DNA of 64,000 nucleotides from Streptomyces sp. NBC_01268 (GCF_036240795.1 NZ_CP108454.1:868001-932000), one strand, 5' to 3'; numbered from the stretch's first letter, positions 37,674-49,084 are shown. Numbers and translations are program-made. Notes: generated by a model not told the origin, from the letters alone.

Positions 37674-39194
37674 TCACCCGAGGGGCGCTGCCAGCTCCTG
37701 TACCCAGATCGTGCCGTCGGGCCCGGAGACCGCGGCGACGCCGGTGTCCCGGTACGCGCAGTCGAGGAGGTTGCGGCGGTGCGGGGGGTCGGCCATCCAG
37801 TCGGCCACAACGGACGCCGGGTCGGCCTGCCCCTGGGCCAGGTTCTCGGCCCAGGCGCTCCAGGAGTAGCCAAGGCCCTCGAACCGGCTCCCGGCGTCCG
37901 TGCCCTCGGGGGTCGTGTGCCCGTAGTAGCCCCGGGCCACCATGTCCCGCCCGTACGCCTTGGCCGCCGCGGACAGCTTCGGATCGCGCCTGAGCGGGGC
38001 GCACCCCACCTCGGCCCGATGCCCGTTCACCAGCGCGTTCACCCGCTCCTCCACGCTCGGACGCGGCGCCCGGCTCGGGCTCGGCGTCGGCGAAGGGTGC
38101 GGCGGGGGAGGCGGGGTCGTGGTGCGCGTGACGGTCGGCGTCAGCGGGGCGGGCGGCGCGGGCGCGGGCTTCCGCAGCTCCGTGGCCCGGTCCGGGTCAC
38201 CCGGTACGAGCAGGACCACGGCACCGAGGATCGCGAGGGCCGCCGCGGCGGCGGGCCAGAGGTGGCGGCGGGGCCGACCGGATACCGGGCCCGGGGCGGG
38301 GGATGCGCTGCCACTGCCGTCCGCGAGACCGGATCCGGAATCCTGGATGCCGGATCCGGTGTCCGGGCCCTCCCCCGTCCACCCCACCGTCTCCATCCCC
38401 CCGGCCCCGGCCCCACCCCGCCCGGCCCACACCAGCAGCGGCGGGACGAGGCCGAAGCCGACGAGGAGGCCTTCGGCCGGGGCGAGGCCCGTGCGGGTGG
38501 GGGCGCAGTGGCGGCAGGTGTCGAGGTGGCGGGCGAGGCGTTTGCGCCAGAGCGGGGAGGGGCGGCCGTCCCAGCCGTCGGTGGTCTCGGCGAGCCGCGG
38601 GCAGGGCGGAACGGCGGCGAGGGCGCGGACGACGGTGCGGCCGGTCTCCAGGCGTGCCTTCATGCGCTGGACGCGGACGGCGGCGTGCCGGGGCGGCACG
38701 TCGAGGGCGGCGGAGAGTTCGGCGCGGGTGAGTTCGCCCGCGGCCTCCAGCCACCACAGGGAGAGGAGCTCCCGGTCCTCGTCGTCGAGCCAGCGGGTCG
38801 CCTCGGCGACCTCGCGGCGCTGGCCGGTGAGGCCGAGGCGGAGGATGGTCAGTTCGGTGAAGTCGCCGGCCGGGTCGGCGAGGGTGGCGGCGCCGTCGAG
38901 GCCGGGCAGCGGCGCCTGCTGGCGTTCCCGCCAGCGGTGCCGTATCCGGTTCATGGCGATGGCGACGAGCCAGGACCGGAACCGGGCCGGGTCGCGCAGG
39001 CCCGGCAGGCCGTCGAGGGCGCGGACCATCGTGTCCTGGACGAGGTCGTCCACGTCGGCGTGGCCGTCGAGGGCGCGGCCGACGATGTTGTAGACGAGCG
39101 GCAGGTAGGCCCGGACGAGGTCGTCGCCGGCGCGCGCGTCACCCGCCCGCGCCGCCTCGACGAGCTCGGCGGTGCGGTGCTCGACGCTCTCCAT
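37674..39194 (-). CDS. ECF sigma factor fused to zinc-finger, TM helix and extracellular CAP domain
   Basis: One 506-residue open frame from the ATG at 39194 (GGGAG 8 bp upstream). Sigma region 2 is at about 15-90 (DVDDLVQDTMVRALDGLPGL, WLVAIAMNRIRHRWRE). Sigma region 4 is at about 135-190 (ELSAALDVPPRHAAVRVQRM). Near 225 is HLDTCRHC, the H-x3-C-x2-C motif of anti-sigma ZAS/zf-HC2 domains. A TM helix follows at about 311-332 (WPAAAAALAILGAVVLLVPG), then a Pro/Thr linker, and a CAP domain at about 380-506 (WAENLAQGQADPASVVADWM, PHRRNLLDCAYRDTGV). It is a membrane-tethered sigma factor with a built-in anti-sigma-like segment; release presumably needs proteolysis or a conformational signal. Confidence 0.9.
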   Translation of the reverse strand: MESVEHRTAELVEAARAGDARAGDDLVRAYLPLVYNIVGRALDGHADVDDLVQDTMVRALDGLPGLRDPARFRSWLVAIAMNRIRHRWRERQQAPLPGLDGAATLADPAGDFTELTILRLGLTGQRREVAEATRWLDDEDRELLSLWWLEAAGELTRAELSAALDVPPRHAAVRVQRMKARLETGRTVVRALAAVPPCPRLAETTDGWDGRPSPLWRKRLARHLDTCRHCAPTRTGLAPAEGLLVGFGLVPPLLVWAGRGGAGAGGMETVGWTGEGPDTGSGIQDSGSGLADGSGSASPAPGPVSGRPRRHLWPAAAAALAILGAVVLLVPGDPDRATELRKPAPAPPAPLTPTVTRTTTPPPPPHPSPTPSPSRAPRPSVEERVNALVNGHRAEVGCAPLRRDPKLSAAAKAYGRDMVARGYYGHTTPEGTDAGSRFEGLGYSWSAWAENLAQGQADPASVVADWMADPPHRRNLLDCAYRDTGVAAVSGPDGTIWVQELAAPLG

Positions 39195-39320
39195 GTGCTG
39201 TGCTCCCTCGTCCCCGGTGACGGCTTCCGCCCGGTGCGGGCCGTCGTCGGGAGACCGCGGGGAACGGCCGGGACAACACTTTTCCCGGCGGCACGTGTCC
39301 TGTGTCCCCCGAAGGGGCCG

Positions 39321-39611
39321 CTATCCCGACAGGTGCGGCAGGGTCGGCACCGTCGCCCCGCCCCCTTCCCGTACGGCCGCGACGACGGCGTCGTGCAGGT
39401 CGCGGCTCTCCTCCTCGGATCCGCAGAAAACCGGACTGCCCGACATGGTGAACCAGTCGGAGGCGCCGCTGTACTGCACGGCCACACGCGCTTCCCGCTC
39501 GGCGAAGGTGGTGTGCACGGTCAGATCGCCCGTGACGACACCGGCCTCGTCGGTCAGGACCCCGCCACGCCCGGTGTAGACACCGGCGGTCGTCCATGAT
39601 GCCCAGCTCAT
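39321..39611 (-). CDS. Small uncharacterised protein ([14 protein letters not shown])
   Basis: A 96-residue product from the ATG at 39611; an in-frame start at 39647 would add 12 residues. It is mostly beta by pattern: [38 protein letters not shown], then an amphipathic helix [18 protein letters not shown]. No TM or signal, one Cys. It is on the icd strand but separated from it by a strong terminator, and 126 bp upstream of the sigma/CAP gene. Function unknown; the composition is that of a real folded protein. Confidence 0.65.
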   Translation of the reverse strand: MSWASWTTAGVYTGRGGVLTDEAGVVTGDLTVHTTFAEREARVAVQYSGASDWFTMSGSPVFCGSEEESRDLHDAVVAAVREGGGATVPTLPHLSG

Positions 39612-39654
39612 CCATCCAGACTCACACCCGGACGGCGGATGCGCCACCGACGCG

Positions 39655-39690
39655 ACCGCCCCGGCCGGACGGATGTCCGGCCGGGGCGGT
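39655..39690 (-). terminator. Perfect hairpin terminator of icd
   Basis: Arms 39655-39670 and 39675-39690 are perfect 16-bp complements (core CCCCGGCCGGAC) around a 4-nt loop, 27 bp after the icd stop on the minus strand. It is the strongest simple stem-loop noticed in the window; it lacks a U-tract, as is usual in this genus. Confidence 0.85.
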
Positions 39691-39717
39691 GCTGGTCCCG
39701 CGTGGGGCCCTCGCGGA

Positions 39718-41988
<2,271 letters not shown>

Positions 41989-41997
<9 letters not shown>

Positions 41998-43026
41998 CTC
42001 GTGATCGGGCTCCTCGGGAAAGGGGTCCTCGGGAACCGGACTCGCGAGCCGGTACGGGGCGGGCCCCGGGTCGAGGTCGACGCGGCGCACCAGGCCGAGC
42101 AGGACGGCGGCGACGGCCGCTCCGGTGCCCGCGGCGAGGGCCTGGCCGCAGCGGTGGGCGATGCGGGGCAGCTCGGCCGGGACGGGCCCGGCGCCCGGCA
42201 GGCAGCCGGGCAGCAGATAGGTGCCGACGGCGAGCCCGGCGGCGGCGACCAGGACGAGCGGGACGGCCACGAGGAGCCGCTGCGGGGGCAGCCGCCGCCG
42301 GGTGGCGGGGCGGATCTTCCCCTTGCGGGCGAGGAGCGCGACGACCGCGGAGAACGCGGCGAGCACCAGCAGGTCGGCGGCGATCACGTCGCCGGGGCGG
42401 TGCCTGCCGGAGGCGATGCCGTACGCGCCGAGGGCGACGGCCCACAGGGCGGCCAGGCCGACGGCGCCGGTCCGCAACCGGTGGGGGACGACCAGGACGA
42501 GTCCCAGGGCCGTGCCGGCGGCGATCACGCAGGTGGCGCTGGGGAAGCCGCTCCGTACGGCGGCGCCCGACGCGTCGACGAGGTGCGGCCCCGGCGCGTA
42601 CCGCTGGAGGAGGACGGCGGCGAGCAGGGCGGCGGCCACGGTGCCGAGGGCCAGGCCGGTGAGCGCGTACCGCTTGCGGAGCGCGCCGACGGCGGCGAGC
42701 AGCACGACGGCGAGGACCAGGGAGAGGGTGCCGAGGCCGCGCAGCGAGGGGTGCTCGCGGAGGAACTGGGCGACGGCGGGGTCGGCGAGCCGGCCGGCGA
42801 GCGCGGCGTCCCCCCAGCGTCTGCCGGTCGCCGTGAGGACGAGTCCGGCGTAGGCGACGGTGAGCAGGAGGACGGCGGCGAGGCAGGCGCGCCGCATGCG
42901 TATGCGGATGCGGGAGCTGAACGATCCGGCGGCCTCGGCGGCGACGGCGGCGTACCACCAGGTGTCACCGGCCGTCGCGACGCTCCGCGGGGAGCCGCCG
43001 GTACGGTGCCTGTCGAAGGGTGCCAT
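41989..43026 (-). CDS. PAP2-superfamily-like integral membrane protein
   Basis: This 345-residue protein from the ATG at 43026 (MAPFDRHRTGG); an in-frame start at 43083 is possible. About eight TM helices. A PAP2-type core is recognisable: RSGFPSATCVIAAGTALGLV in place of the phosphatase PSGH motif (PSAT, so the catalytic His is absent) and ASGRHRPGDVIAADLLVLAA matching the third motif (SxxHxxxDV). Because the central motif is altered, activity as a lipid phosphatase is uncertain. It lies 45 bp upstream of icd on the same strand. The ribosome site is poor at either start. Confidence 0.72.
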
Positions 43027-43299
43027 GCCACGATTCGACCCCGGCGCGGACGGGTCCGCCCGCTGGAGGCACCCGAACGACACGCGTCAGGACGTGCGCC
43101 TCGGCAGGGCGGCGGCCCTCGCCGGCTGCGCCCGGCCGAACGCCGCGGGCCACTGGACGTGACGCCGCTGCCGGCGGAAGACCCGGCCGGTGCGGATCGC
43201 GGCGATGCCGCGGATCACGATGCCGAGGACGGCGCTCGGTACGCCCGGGTGCGCGCTCGTGGTCCGCCCCCTGCTCCCCGTCACCCGCGGTCGGCGCGA
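43027..43299. other. Intergenic stretch, no supported gene
   Basis: This 273-bp gap between the PAP2-like and GH15 genes (both minus) contains short open frames, but none has a ribosome site, conserved motif or convincing composition. No clear promoter or terminator was identified. Confidence 0.4.
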
Positions 43300-45138
43300 T
43301 CACGCCACAGGGGTGCGGTGGGCGGGGGCGCGTCCGCCGTTGCGGGCGCGGCGCCTGGTCCCGTCGAGGGTGAAGGCCGTGTTGACGAGGGCGACATGAC
43401 TGAGCGCCTGGGGGGTGTTGCCGAGTTGGCGGCCCGTGGCGGGGTCCCACTCCTCGGAGAGGAGGCCCACGTCGTTGCGGACGTCCAGGACCCGTTCGAA
43501 GACGGTGCGGGCCTCGGCCGGGCGGCCGGTCAGGGCGAGCGCGTCGGCGTACCAGAACGTGCAGGCCAGGAAGGCCCCTTCGGCGCCGTTGAGGCCGTCG
43601 ACGTCGTGGACGTGCCCGTTCCCGGTGTCGGCGTAGCGGCGCAGGAAGCCGCGGTCGTCGAGGCGGCCCATCGCCCGCACGGTGCGCAGGACGCGCGGGT
43701 CGTCGGGGGGCAGGAAGCCGAGCCGCGGGATCAACAGGGCGGTGGCGTCGAGCCGGCTCGCGCCGTAGTACTGCACGAAGGACTGCTGGGAGTCGCTCCA
43801 GCCCTGCGCGCAGACCTCCGTGCGCAGTTCGGCGCGCAGGGCCTGCCAGCGGTGCACGGAGCCGCGCAGGCCGGCGACACGGGCGAGGCGCACCGCGCGG
43901 TCGGCGGCGACCCAGGCCATCACCTTGGAGTGGACGAAGTGCCGCCGGGGTCCCCGGACTTCCCAGATGCCCTCGTCGGGTTCCCGCCAGCGTTCGCCGA
44001 GGTACTCCAGCAGCGCCGCCATCAGGCTCCACACGTGCGCGTCGAGGGTGACCCCGGCCCGTACGGCGGAGTAGATGGTGCTGAGGACCTCGCCGTAGAT
44101 GTCGAGCTGGAACTGGTCGACGGCCGCGTTGCCGAACCTGACGGGTTGTGAGTTCTCGTAGCCGGGCAGCCAGTCGGCCTGCGACTCGGGCAGTCGCCGC
44201 TGTCCCGCGACGCCGTACAGCGGCTGGAGGTCGGCCGGGTCGCCGGCGACGGCGCGGACCAGCCAGTCCTTCCAGGCGAGGGCCTCCCTGCGGTAGCCGC
44301 TGCGCAGCAGGCAGGAGAGGGTGAAGGTGGAGTCGCGCAGCCAGCAGAAGCGGTAGTCCCAGTTGCGCAGCCCCCCGATGCACTCCGGCAGGGAGGCGGT
44401 GGCGGCGGCGATGACGCCGCCGGTCGGCTCGTAGGTGAGCGCCTTCAGGGTGACCAGCGAGCGGATCACGGCGGCGCGGGCGGGCCCCTCGTAGTGGAGC
44501 CCCGCGGCCCACTCGTCCCAGAAGGCGAGGGTCCGGTCCAGGGCGAGGGCCACGTCGGGCGCGGCCGGCGCCGGGGTGTGCGAGGGGTGCCAGCCGAGGA
44601 CGAAGGTGACGCGCTGTCCGGCGACGACGGGGAAGGCGAAGGTGGCCCGGTCGGCGGTGACGTCGGGGTCGCCCGCGCCCGGGCCGCAGTGCAGCCGGGT
44701 CGCGTCCGGCCCGGCGACCGAGGCGAGGGTGCGCCGGTCCACGGCGCGGGTCCACGGCGCCACGCTGCCGTGGTTGAAGCGGACCCTCAACTCGCCCCGC
44801 ACGTCGACCCGTCCGGCGATCCCGTCGACGACCCGGACGATCCGCGGGGTGCGCTGGCGCGGCGGCATGAAGTCGGTGATCCGGACGGTGCCGGTGACGG
44901 ATTCCCAGACCGTCTCCAGGACGAGGGTGTCGCCACGGTAACTCCGGCGGCTGCACGGAAGACCGCCGGCCGGGGCGAGCCGCCAGCGGCCGTGCCGCGC
45001 GTCCCCGAGGAGGGCGGCGAAGCAGGCGGGAGAGTCGAACCGCGGGGCGCACCACCAGTCGACCGATCCGTCCCTGCCGACGAGAGCGGCGGTCTCAAGG
45101 TCGCCGATGAGGGCGTAGTCCTCGATGCGCCCAGCCAT
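43300..45138 (-). CDS. Glycoside hydrolase family 15 protein (glucoamylase/trehalase type)
   Basis: This 612-residue protein starts at the ATG at 45138, giving the usual MAGRIEDYALIGDLETAALV. The N-terminal beta-domain is followed by the (alpha/alpha)6 barrel with GGLRNWDYRFCWLRDSTFTL near residue 250, DEGIWEVRGPRRHFVHSKVM (catalytic Glu region) and FLACTFWYADALALTGRPAE, LLSEEWDPATGRQLGNTPQA near the end (second catalytic Glu). These are the conserved GH15 motifs. No signal peptide, so it is cytoplasmic. Actinobacterial members often hydrolyse trehalose; trehalose or malto-oligosaccharide is the likely substrate. Confidence 0.93.
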   Translation of the reverse strand: MAGRIEDYALIGDLETAALVGRDGSVDWWCAPRFDSPACFAALLGDARHGRWRLAPAGGLPCSRRSYRGDTLVLETVWESVTGTVRITDFMPPRQRTPRIVRVVDGIAGRVDVRGELRVRFNHGSVAPWTRAVDRRTLASVAGPDATRLHCGPGAGDPDVTADRATFAFPVVAGQRVTFVLGWHPSHTPAPAAPDVALALDRTLAFWDEWAAGLHYEGPARAAVIRSLVTLKALTYEPTGGVIAAATASLPECIGGLRNWDYRFCWLRDSTFTLSCLLRSGYRREALAWKDWLVRAVAGDPADLQPLYGVAGQRRLPESQADWLPGYENSQPVRFGNAAVDQFQLDIYGEVLSTIYSAVRAGVTLDAHVWSLMAALLEYLGERWREPDEGIWEVRGPRRHFVHSKVMAWVAADRAVRLARVAGLRGSVHRWQALRAELRTEVCAQGWSDSQQSFVQYYGASRLDATALLIPRLGFLPPDDPRVLRTVRAMGRLDDRGFLRRYADTGNGHVHDVDGLNGAEGAFLACTFWYADALALTGRPAEARTVFERVLDVRNDVGLLSEEWDPATGRQLGNTPQALSHVALVNTAFTLDGTRRRARNGGRAPAHRTPVA

Positions 45139-45356
45139 GTCGGGAATTCTAATCCCGGGGCAGGCGAACCGCAGGAGCGCGCGGACCGTCAGCGGCGCGG
45201 AAATACCTCCGTTCACGGCCCGGGCCTTCATACATTCACGGCCCGACGCATAAGGAGTGCTTCCGGAGACGGGCACGCGCATTCCTTGACCCGGGGGCCG
45301 TATGCGCACGATGCTGAAAAGCAGCCGCGCACAGCGGAGATGCAGAAGGCCGAACC
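45139..45356. promoter_or_regulatory. Divergent promoter region of the GH15 gene and glycan operon
   Basis: TTGACC (45286-45291) and GATGCT (45310-45315) with an 18-bp spacer form a plausible + promoter 42 bp before the first glycosyltransferase. TTCACGGCCCG is directly repeated at 45212-45222 and 45235-45245 (23-bp period). GGGAATTCTAATCCC (45142-45156) is an imperfect dyad next to the GH15 start. Confidence 0.45.
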
Positions 45357-46139
45357 ATGAGCAGCGAACCGCACCCCCTGCGTCGCTCGACCGACCGCCT
45401 GCCCGCCACCGGCACCCGCACGGTGAGCCTGGTGGTGGCGGTCCGGCCGGACGACCGCGCGACGGACTGGCTGCTCGCCCAGATCCCGCCCGCCGTACGG
45501 GAGGTCGTGCTGGTCGGAGGCGTACGGGCGGACCCGGAGCGCACCCCGCGCGGGGTGTCGGTGCGTCGGCTCGGCCCGTGGGACTGGGCCTCCGGCGACG
45601 TGCCGCACGCCGGCCTGCTGGCCGCGACCGGCGACCACGTGGTCCTCATGGGCGCCGACGGCAGCATGTCCCCGCGGGAGATCCCGCATTACCTGCACTA
45701 CCTGGAAAGCGGGTTCGACTTCGTCAAGGGATCGCGTTTCATCGCGGGCGGTGATTTCGCGGCCTATCCGCTGCACCGGCGTCTCGGTCACAGTGCGCTG
45801 CTGCGGGTCGCCCGGCAGTTGTACGGCCAGCACCTGACCGATCTCTGGTACGGATTCTGCGCTTTCCGGCGGGAATTCGTCGACCTGCTCGCCCTGCGCG
45901 AGGACGGGGTGGAACTCGGCGCCGAACTCGTCGCCCACGCCCTGCACTACGGGCTGCGGGTCGCCGAGGTCCCCAGCCTCGAACTCCCCCGCCGCCACGG
46001 CCCGTCGCACCCCCGCACCCTCCGCGACGGCGGCCGCATCCTCGGCACGCTGCTCGCCGAGCGCCCGCACACCGCGCTGCTCCGGCTCGCGCCCGCGAAC
46101 CGGCACGGCAGAGGCCCAGGTCCGGCGGCCAGCGGTTGA
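45357..46139 (+). CDS. GT2-family glycosyltransferase (DPM1-like), likely first gene of the glycan cluster
   Basis: This 260-residue protein has a GT-A fold: VSLVVAVRPDD at the start, VLMGADGSMSPREIPHYLHY (ADGS in place of a DxD), FVKGSRFIAGGDFAAYPLHR, and LWYGFCAFRREFVDLLALRE, all as in dolichol-phosphate-mannose-synthase-like GT2 enzymes. No TM helix. It probably makes a lipid-linked sugar or transfers to a lipid acceptor at the inner membrane. It is separated from the next glycosyltransferase by 615 bp containing a doubtful frame. The N-terminal HPLRRSTDR is echoed downstream. Confidence 0.85.
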   Translation: MSSEPHPLRRSTDRLPATGTRTVSLVVAVRPDDRATDWLLAQIPPAVREVVLVGGVRADPERTPRGVSVRRLGPWDWASGDVPHAGLLAATGDHVVLMGADGSMSPREIPHYLHYLESGFDFVKGSRFIAGGDFAAYPLHRRLGHSALLRVARQLYGQHLTDLWYGFCAFRREFVDLLALREDGVELGAELVAHALHYGLRVAEVPSLELPRRHGPSHPRTLRDGGRILGTLLAERPHTALLRLAPANRHGRGPGPAASG

Positions 46140-46233
46140 CGAAGCTCCGGGCGGATGCTAAGCGTGGAAGACAGTGCATCGACCCGATGCACACCTGACC
46201 CTCGGCAGGGTCGGTTGTCGGAAGAGGCGCGTC

Positions 46234-46758
46234 ATGACCTCCCTCCCCATCAGCCGAGTGCCGGTGGCACCCGCTCCGCATCCTCTGCGGCGGGTGACCG
46301 ACTGGCCCACTGCCGACGCGCGCCGCCGTTCCCCGTGCGCGCGCACCCGCCCGGCCACGCCGACCGCGCACCCCGCGCGCCGCGCGTCCGACCGCGTCCG
46401 TGACGCGGCCCGGCTCTGCCGCCGCCACGCCGAGGCGCGCAGGACCCGACCGACCCCCCGTCGCCGGCGTTCCCGCGCCGTCCGCACCCGTGCCACGGGT
46501 GGCCGGCGACGGTCGGACGGCTCCTCCGGCCCAGCCGCCGACGACGGCGGTCGTCCGCACCCCGGCGCCCGCCCCGACCCGGTCCGGCACGCCGCTCCCC
46601 CACACCACGGCCCCCGGGCCCGTAGGCCCGCCGCCCCGGCACCTGCCGCGCGCCGCCGGATCCCGGTCCCCGCGCTCGTCCCCGCCGTGGCCCCCCGCAC
46701 CCGTACCCCCGCGCCGACCGCGCGCCGGGCCTTCCCCCGAGGAGGCGAGGCGCGATGA
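46234..46758 (+). CDS. Doubtful Pro/Arg-rich frame between glycosyltransferase genes
   Basis: An ATG at 46234 with AGAGGCG upstream opens a 174-codon frame whose TGA overlaps the next start (ATGA at 46755). The first about 25 residues look protein-like and contain HPLRRVTDWP, resembling HPLRRSTDR at the start of the preceding glycosyltransferase. The rest is Arg/Pro/Ala low complexity (PARRASDRVRDAARLCRRHA). An alternative + frame here is equally Pro-rich. It may be a disordered protein, a decayed paralogue start, or non-coding. Confidence 0.35.
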   Translation: MTSLPISRVPVAPAPHPLRRVTDWPTADARRRSPCARTRPATPTAHPARRASDRVRDAARLCRRHAEARRTRPTPRRRRSRAVRTRATGGRRRSDGSSGPAADDGGRPHPGARPDPVRHAAPPHHGPRARRPAAPAPAARRRIPVPALVPAVAPRTRTPAPTARRAFPRGGEAR

Positions 46759-47531
46759 CCGCGGTCCGCGCGCACCCCCCGCTCCCCCGCTCGCTCACCC
46801 GGCCCCCGGTCGAACTCGAGCTGATCATCCCCGCCTTCAACGAGCAGCGGCGACTGCCCTCGACGATCACCGCGACCCTGCGCTACCTCTCCCGGCGCCC
46901 GTGGTCCTCCTCCGTGGTCGTGGTCGACAACAACAGCGTCGACGGCACCCTGGACGCGCTCGACCGGTTCACGGGCACGCCGAGCGAGCTGCCGGAGACC
47001 GGGCTCGACGTGGGCTTCCACGTGATCGGCTGCGGCGAGCAGGGCAAGGGCGCCGCCGTGCGGCGCGGTATCGAGACCTCCTCCGCCCGGTTCATCGGCT
47101 TCGCCGACGCCGACAACGCCACCCCCATCGACACCCTCGACCGGGTCGTGGAGCTGCTGCGCGCGGGCCACGGCGCGGTCATCGCCTCCCGGCACGCCCC
47201 CGGCGCCCACCTGGAGGTCGAGCAGGGCGCGCTGCGGCGCGGCGGCGGCGCGCTCTTCCGTACGCTCGCCCACCTCACGCTGCCGGAGATCGCCGACACC
47301 CAGTGCGGCTTCAAGTTCTTCCCCGGTCCACTCGCCCGCGAGATCGTCCGCGACTGCCGCGTCGACGGGTTCGCCTTCGACGTCGAACTGCTCGCCCATG
47401 TGGTGAAGGCCGGGCGGGACGTCGTGGAGGTGCCGGTGGAGTGGACCGACCAGGACGGCTCGACCTTCTCGGCGCGCCGGGACGGGCTGCGGTCCATGGC
47501 CGACCTGCTGCGGATCTCGATGGCCAGGTGA
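46755..47531 (+). CDS. GT2-family glycosyltransferase (DPM1/ALG5-like)
   Basis: This 258-residue protein has the GT2 opening ELELIIPAFNEQRRLPSTIT, the acidic VVVVDNNSVDGT, GEQGKGAAVRRGI and FIGFADADNATPIDTLDRVV (ADAD in place of DxD), then DTQCGFKFFPG and VDGFAFDVELLAHV. It resembles dolichyl-phosphate glucosyl/mannosyl transferases, so it likely loads a sugar on polyprenyl phosphate for the ArnT-like enzyme encoded further down. The ATG at 46755 follows GAGGAGGCG. GTGA overlap with the next gene. Confidence 0.92.
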   Translation: MTAVRAHPPLPRSLTRPPVELELIIPAFNEQRRLPSTITATLRYLSRRPWSSSVVVVDNNSVDGTLDALDRFTGTPSELPETGLDVGFHVIGCGEQGKGAAVRRGIETSSARFIGFADADNATPIDTLDRVVELLRAGHGAVIASRHAPGAHLEVEQGALRRGGGALFRTLAHLTLPEIADTQCGFKFFPGPLAREIVRDCRVDGFAFDVELLAHVVKAGRDVVEVPVEWTDQDGSTFSARRDGLRSMADLLRISMAR

Positions 47532-49084
47532 GTGCCGTGACCACGCCCTCGCACCCCGTTCCCGGCCCGGTTCCCGGCTCCGGCCCCGAGGCGGCCCCGC
47601 CGAGCGCCACCGCGCTCGCCCGGCTCGCCCGCATGGACATCGCGTTCCTGAACTGGCGCGACCCCTGGCACCCGGACGCCGGCGGCGCCGAGGCGTACGC
47701 CCACGAGATCGCCCGGCGGTTCTCGGCGGCCGGGGCGCACGTCACCTTCGTCTCGTCGCGGTACCCCGGCTCGCGCGCCCGGGAGTACCGCGACGGGCTG
47801 CGGATCGTCCGGGGCGGCGGCACCTTCGGCGTGTACGCGGCGGCCGCGGCCCACCTGCTGCGCAACCGGCACGCGTACGACGCCGTCGTCGACTTCCAGA
47901 ACGGCATCCCGTTCTTCTCACCGCTGTTCACCCCTCGCTGGACCGCCGACCTGTGCGTCATCCACCACGTCCACCAGCACCAGTTCGACGTGCGGTTCCG
48001 CTGGCCGATGAACACGGTGGGCAGGCTCCTGGAGAAGCAGGTCAGCCGCACCGTCTACCGGGGCAGGCCGGTCGTCGTGGTCTCGCCCTCCACCCGCGAG
48101 GGCGCGCGGCGCGAGCTCGGCTTCGGCAACACCCTGCACATCGTGCCCAACGGGCGCCCCGCCGGGGCGCCGGACGCGCCCGACGGCGCCCGCAGCGACA
48201 CGCCCGCGCTGACCGTGGTCAGCCGTCTGATGCCGCAGAAACGGGTCGACCTGCTGGTGCGGGCCATGCCCGCGCTGCTGCGCCGGATCCCGGCGCTGCG
48301 CGTGGACGTCTGCGGCGACGGGCCGGAGCTGGGGGCGCTGAAGGAGCTGGCGAGCCGGCTCGGGGTGGCCTCCGCCGTCGTCTTCCACGGGCGCGTCAGC
48401 GACGCGCGCCGGGCCGAGCTCTTCCACCACGCGTGGCTGACCGTCGTGCCCTCCGTCGCCGAGGGCTGGGGCCTCACCGTGATCGAGGCGAACGCCGTCG
48501 GCACCCCCGCGCTCGCCTACGACGTGCCGGGGCTGCGGGACGCCATCCAGCCGGGCGTCAACGGGCGGCTGCTCGACCCGTCGACCGACCTCGCCGACGG
48601 CGTCGCCGCGGCGCTCGCCGAACTCGCCGACCCCGCCGCCCGTGTACTCGCCGCCGCGCGCTGCCGCGCCTGGGCGGCCGCCTTCTCCTGGGACGCCAGC
48701 GCCGAACGGCTCGCGCAGGTCCTCCTGGAGGAGCTGCGGCGCATCCACCGGCACCGGCGGTCCCGGCGCGGCCCCAACGACCTCGCCGTACTGGGCCGGT
48801 TCACCGCCCCGGACGCCGAGGCCGTCGAGCGGGCCGCCCGCGACGCGCTGCGCCAGACCGACGTGTGGCGCCGCGAGGGCGACTCCTTCCAGGTGCTGCT
48901 GCACGGCTGCGACGAGGTGCAGGCGCTGGCCGCGCTCGCCCGGCTCGGCGTGCGCGACGCGTCCGTGGCACTGGCCGGCGGCCGGGACGTCCTGGTGGGC
49001 GGGGCGTCCCGGCACCTTCCCGGCACGGCACGGCGCGCCCTGCGGCCGCCTCGCCCCGGCTCCGGTCGGGAGGCCGGGGCATGA
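47528..49084 (+). CDS. GT4-family glycosyltransferase with C-terminal extension
   Basis: This 518-residue protein from the GTG at 47528. The GT-B fold covers about residues 35-405: MDIAFLNWRDPWHPDAGGAE, FVSSRYPGSRAREYRDGLRI, IVPNGRPAG, VVSRLMPQKRVDLLVRAMPA, VSDARRAELFHHAWLTVVPS and EGWGLTVIEANAVGTPALAY with the EX7E element. The last about 110 residues (APDAEAVERAARDALRQTDV...) form an extra alpha/beta segment not needed for the fold. It builds the glycan repeat on the cytoplasmic face. Overlaps both neighbours by 4 bp. Confidence 0.92.
   Translation: MSAVTTPSHPVPGPVPGSGPEAAPPSATALARLARMDIAFLNWRDPWHPDAGGAEAYAHEIARRFSAAGAHVTFVSSRYPGSRAREYRDGLRIVRGGGTFGVYAAAAAHLLRNRHAYDAVVDFQNGIPFFSPLFTPRWTADLCVIHHVHQHQFDVRFRWPMNTVGRLLEKQVSRTVYRGRPVVVVSPSTREGARRELGFGNTLHIVPNGRPAGAPDAPDGARSDTPALTVVSRLMPQKRVDLLVRAMPALLRRIPALRVDVCGDGPELGALKELASRLGVASAVVFHGRVSDARRAELFHHAWLTVVPSVAEGWGLTVIEANAVGTPALAYDVPGLRDAIQPGVNGRLLDPSTDLADGVAAALAELADPAARVLAAARCRAWAAAFSWDASAERLAQVLLEELRRIHRHRRSRRGPNDLAVLGRFTAPDAEAVERAARDALRQTDVWRREGDSFQVLLHGCDEVQALAALARLGVRDASVALAGGRDVLVGGASRHLPGTARRALRPPRPGSGREAGA

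Noticed and set aside
43087..43284. 65-codon minus-strand frame between PAP2-like and GH15 genes
   Set aside because: Arg/Ala-rich, no ribosome site, no motif; insufficient support.
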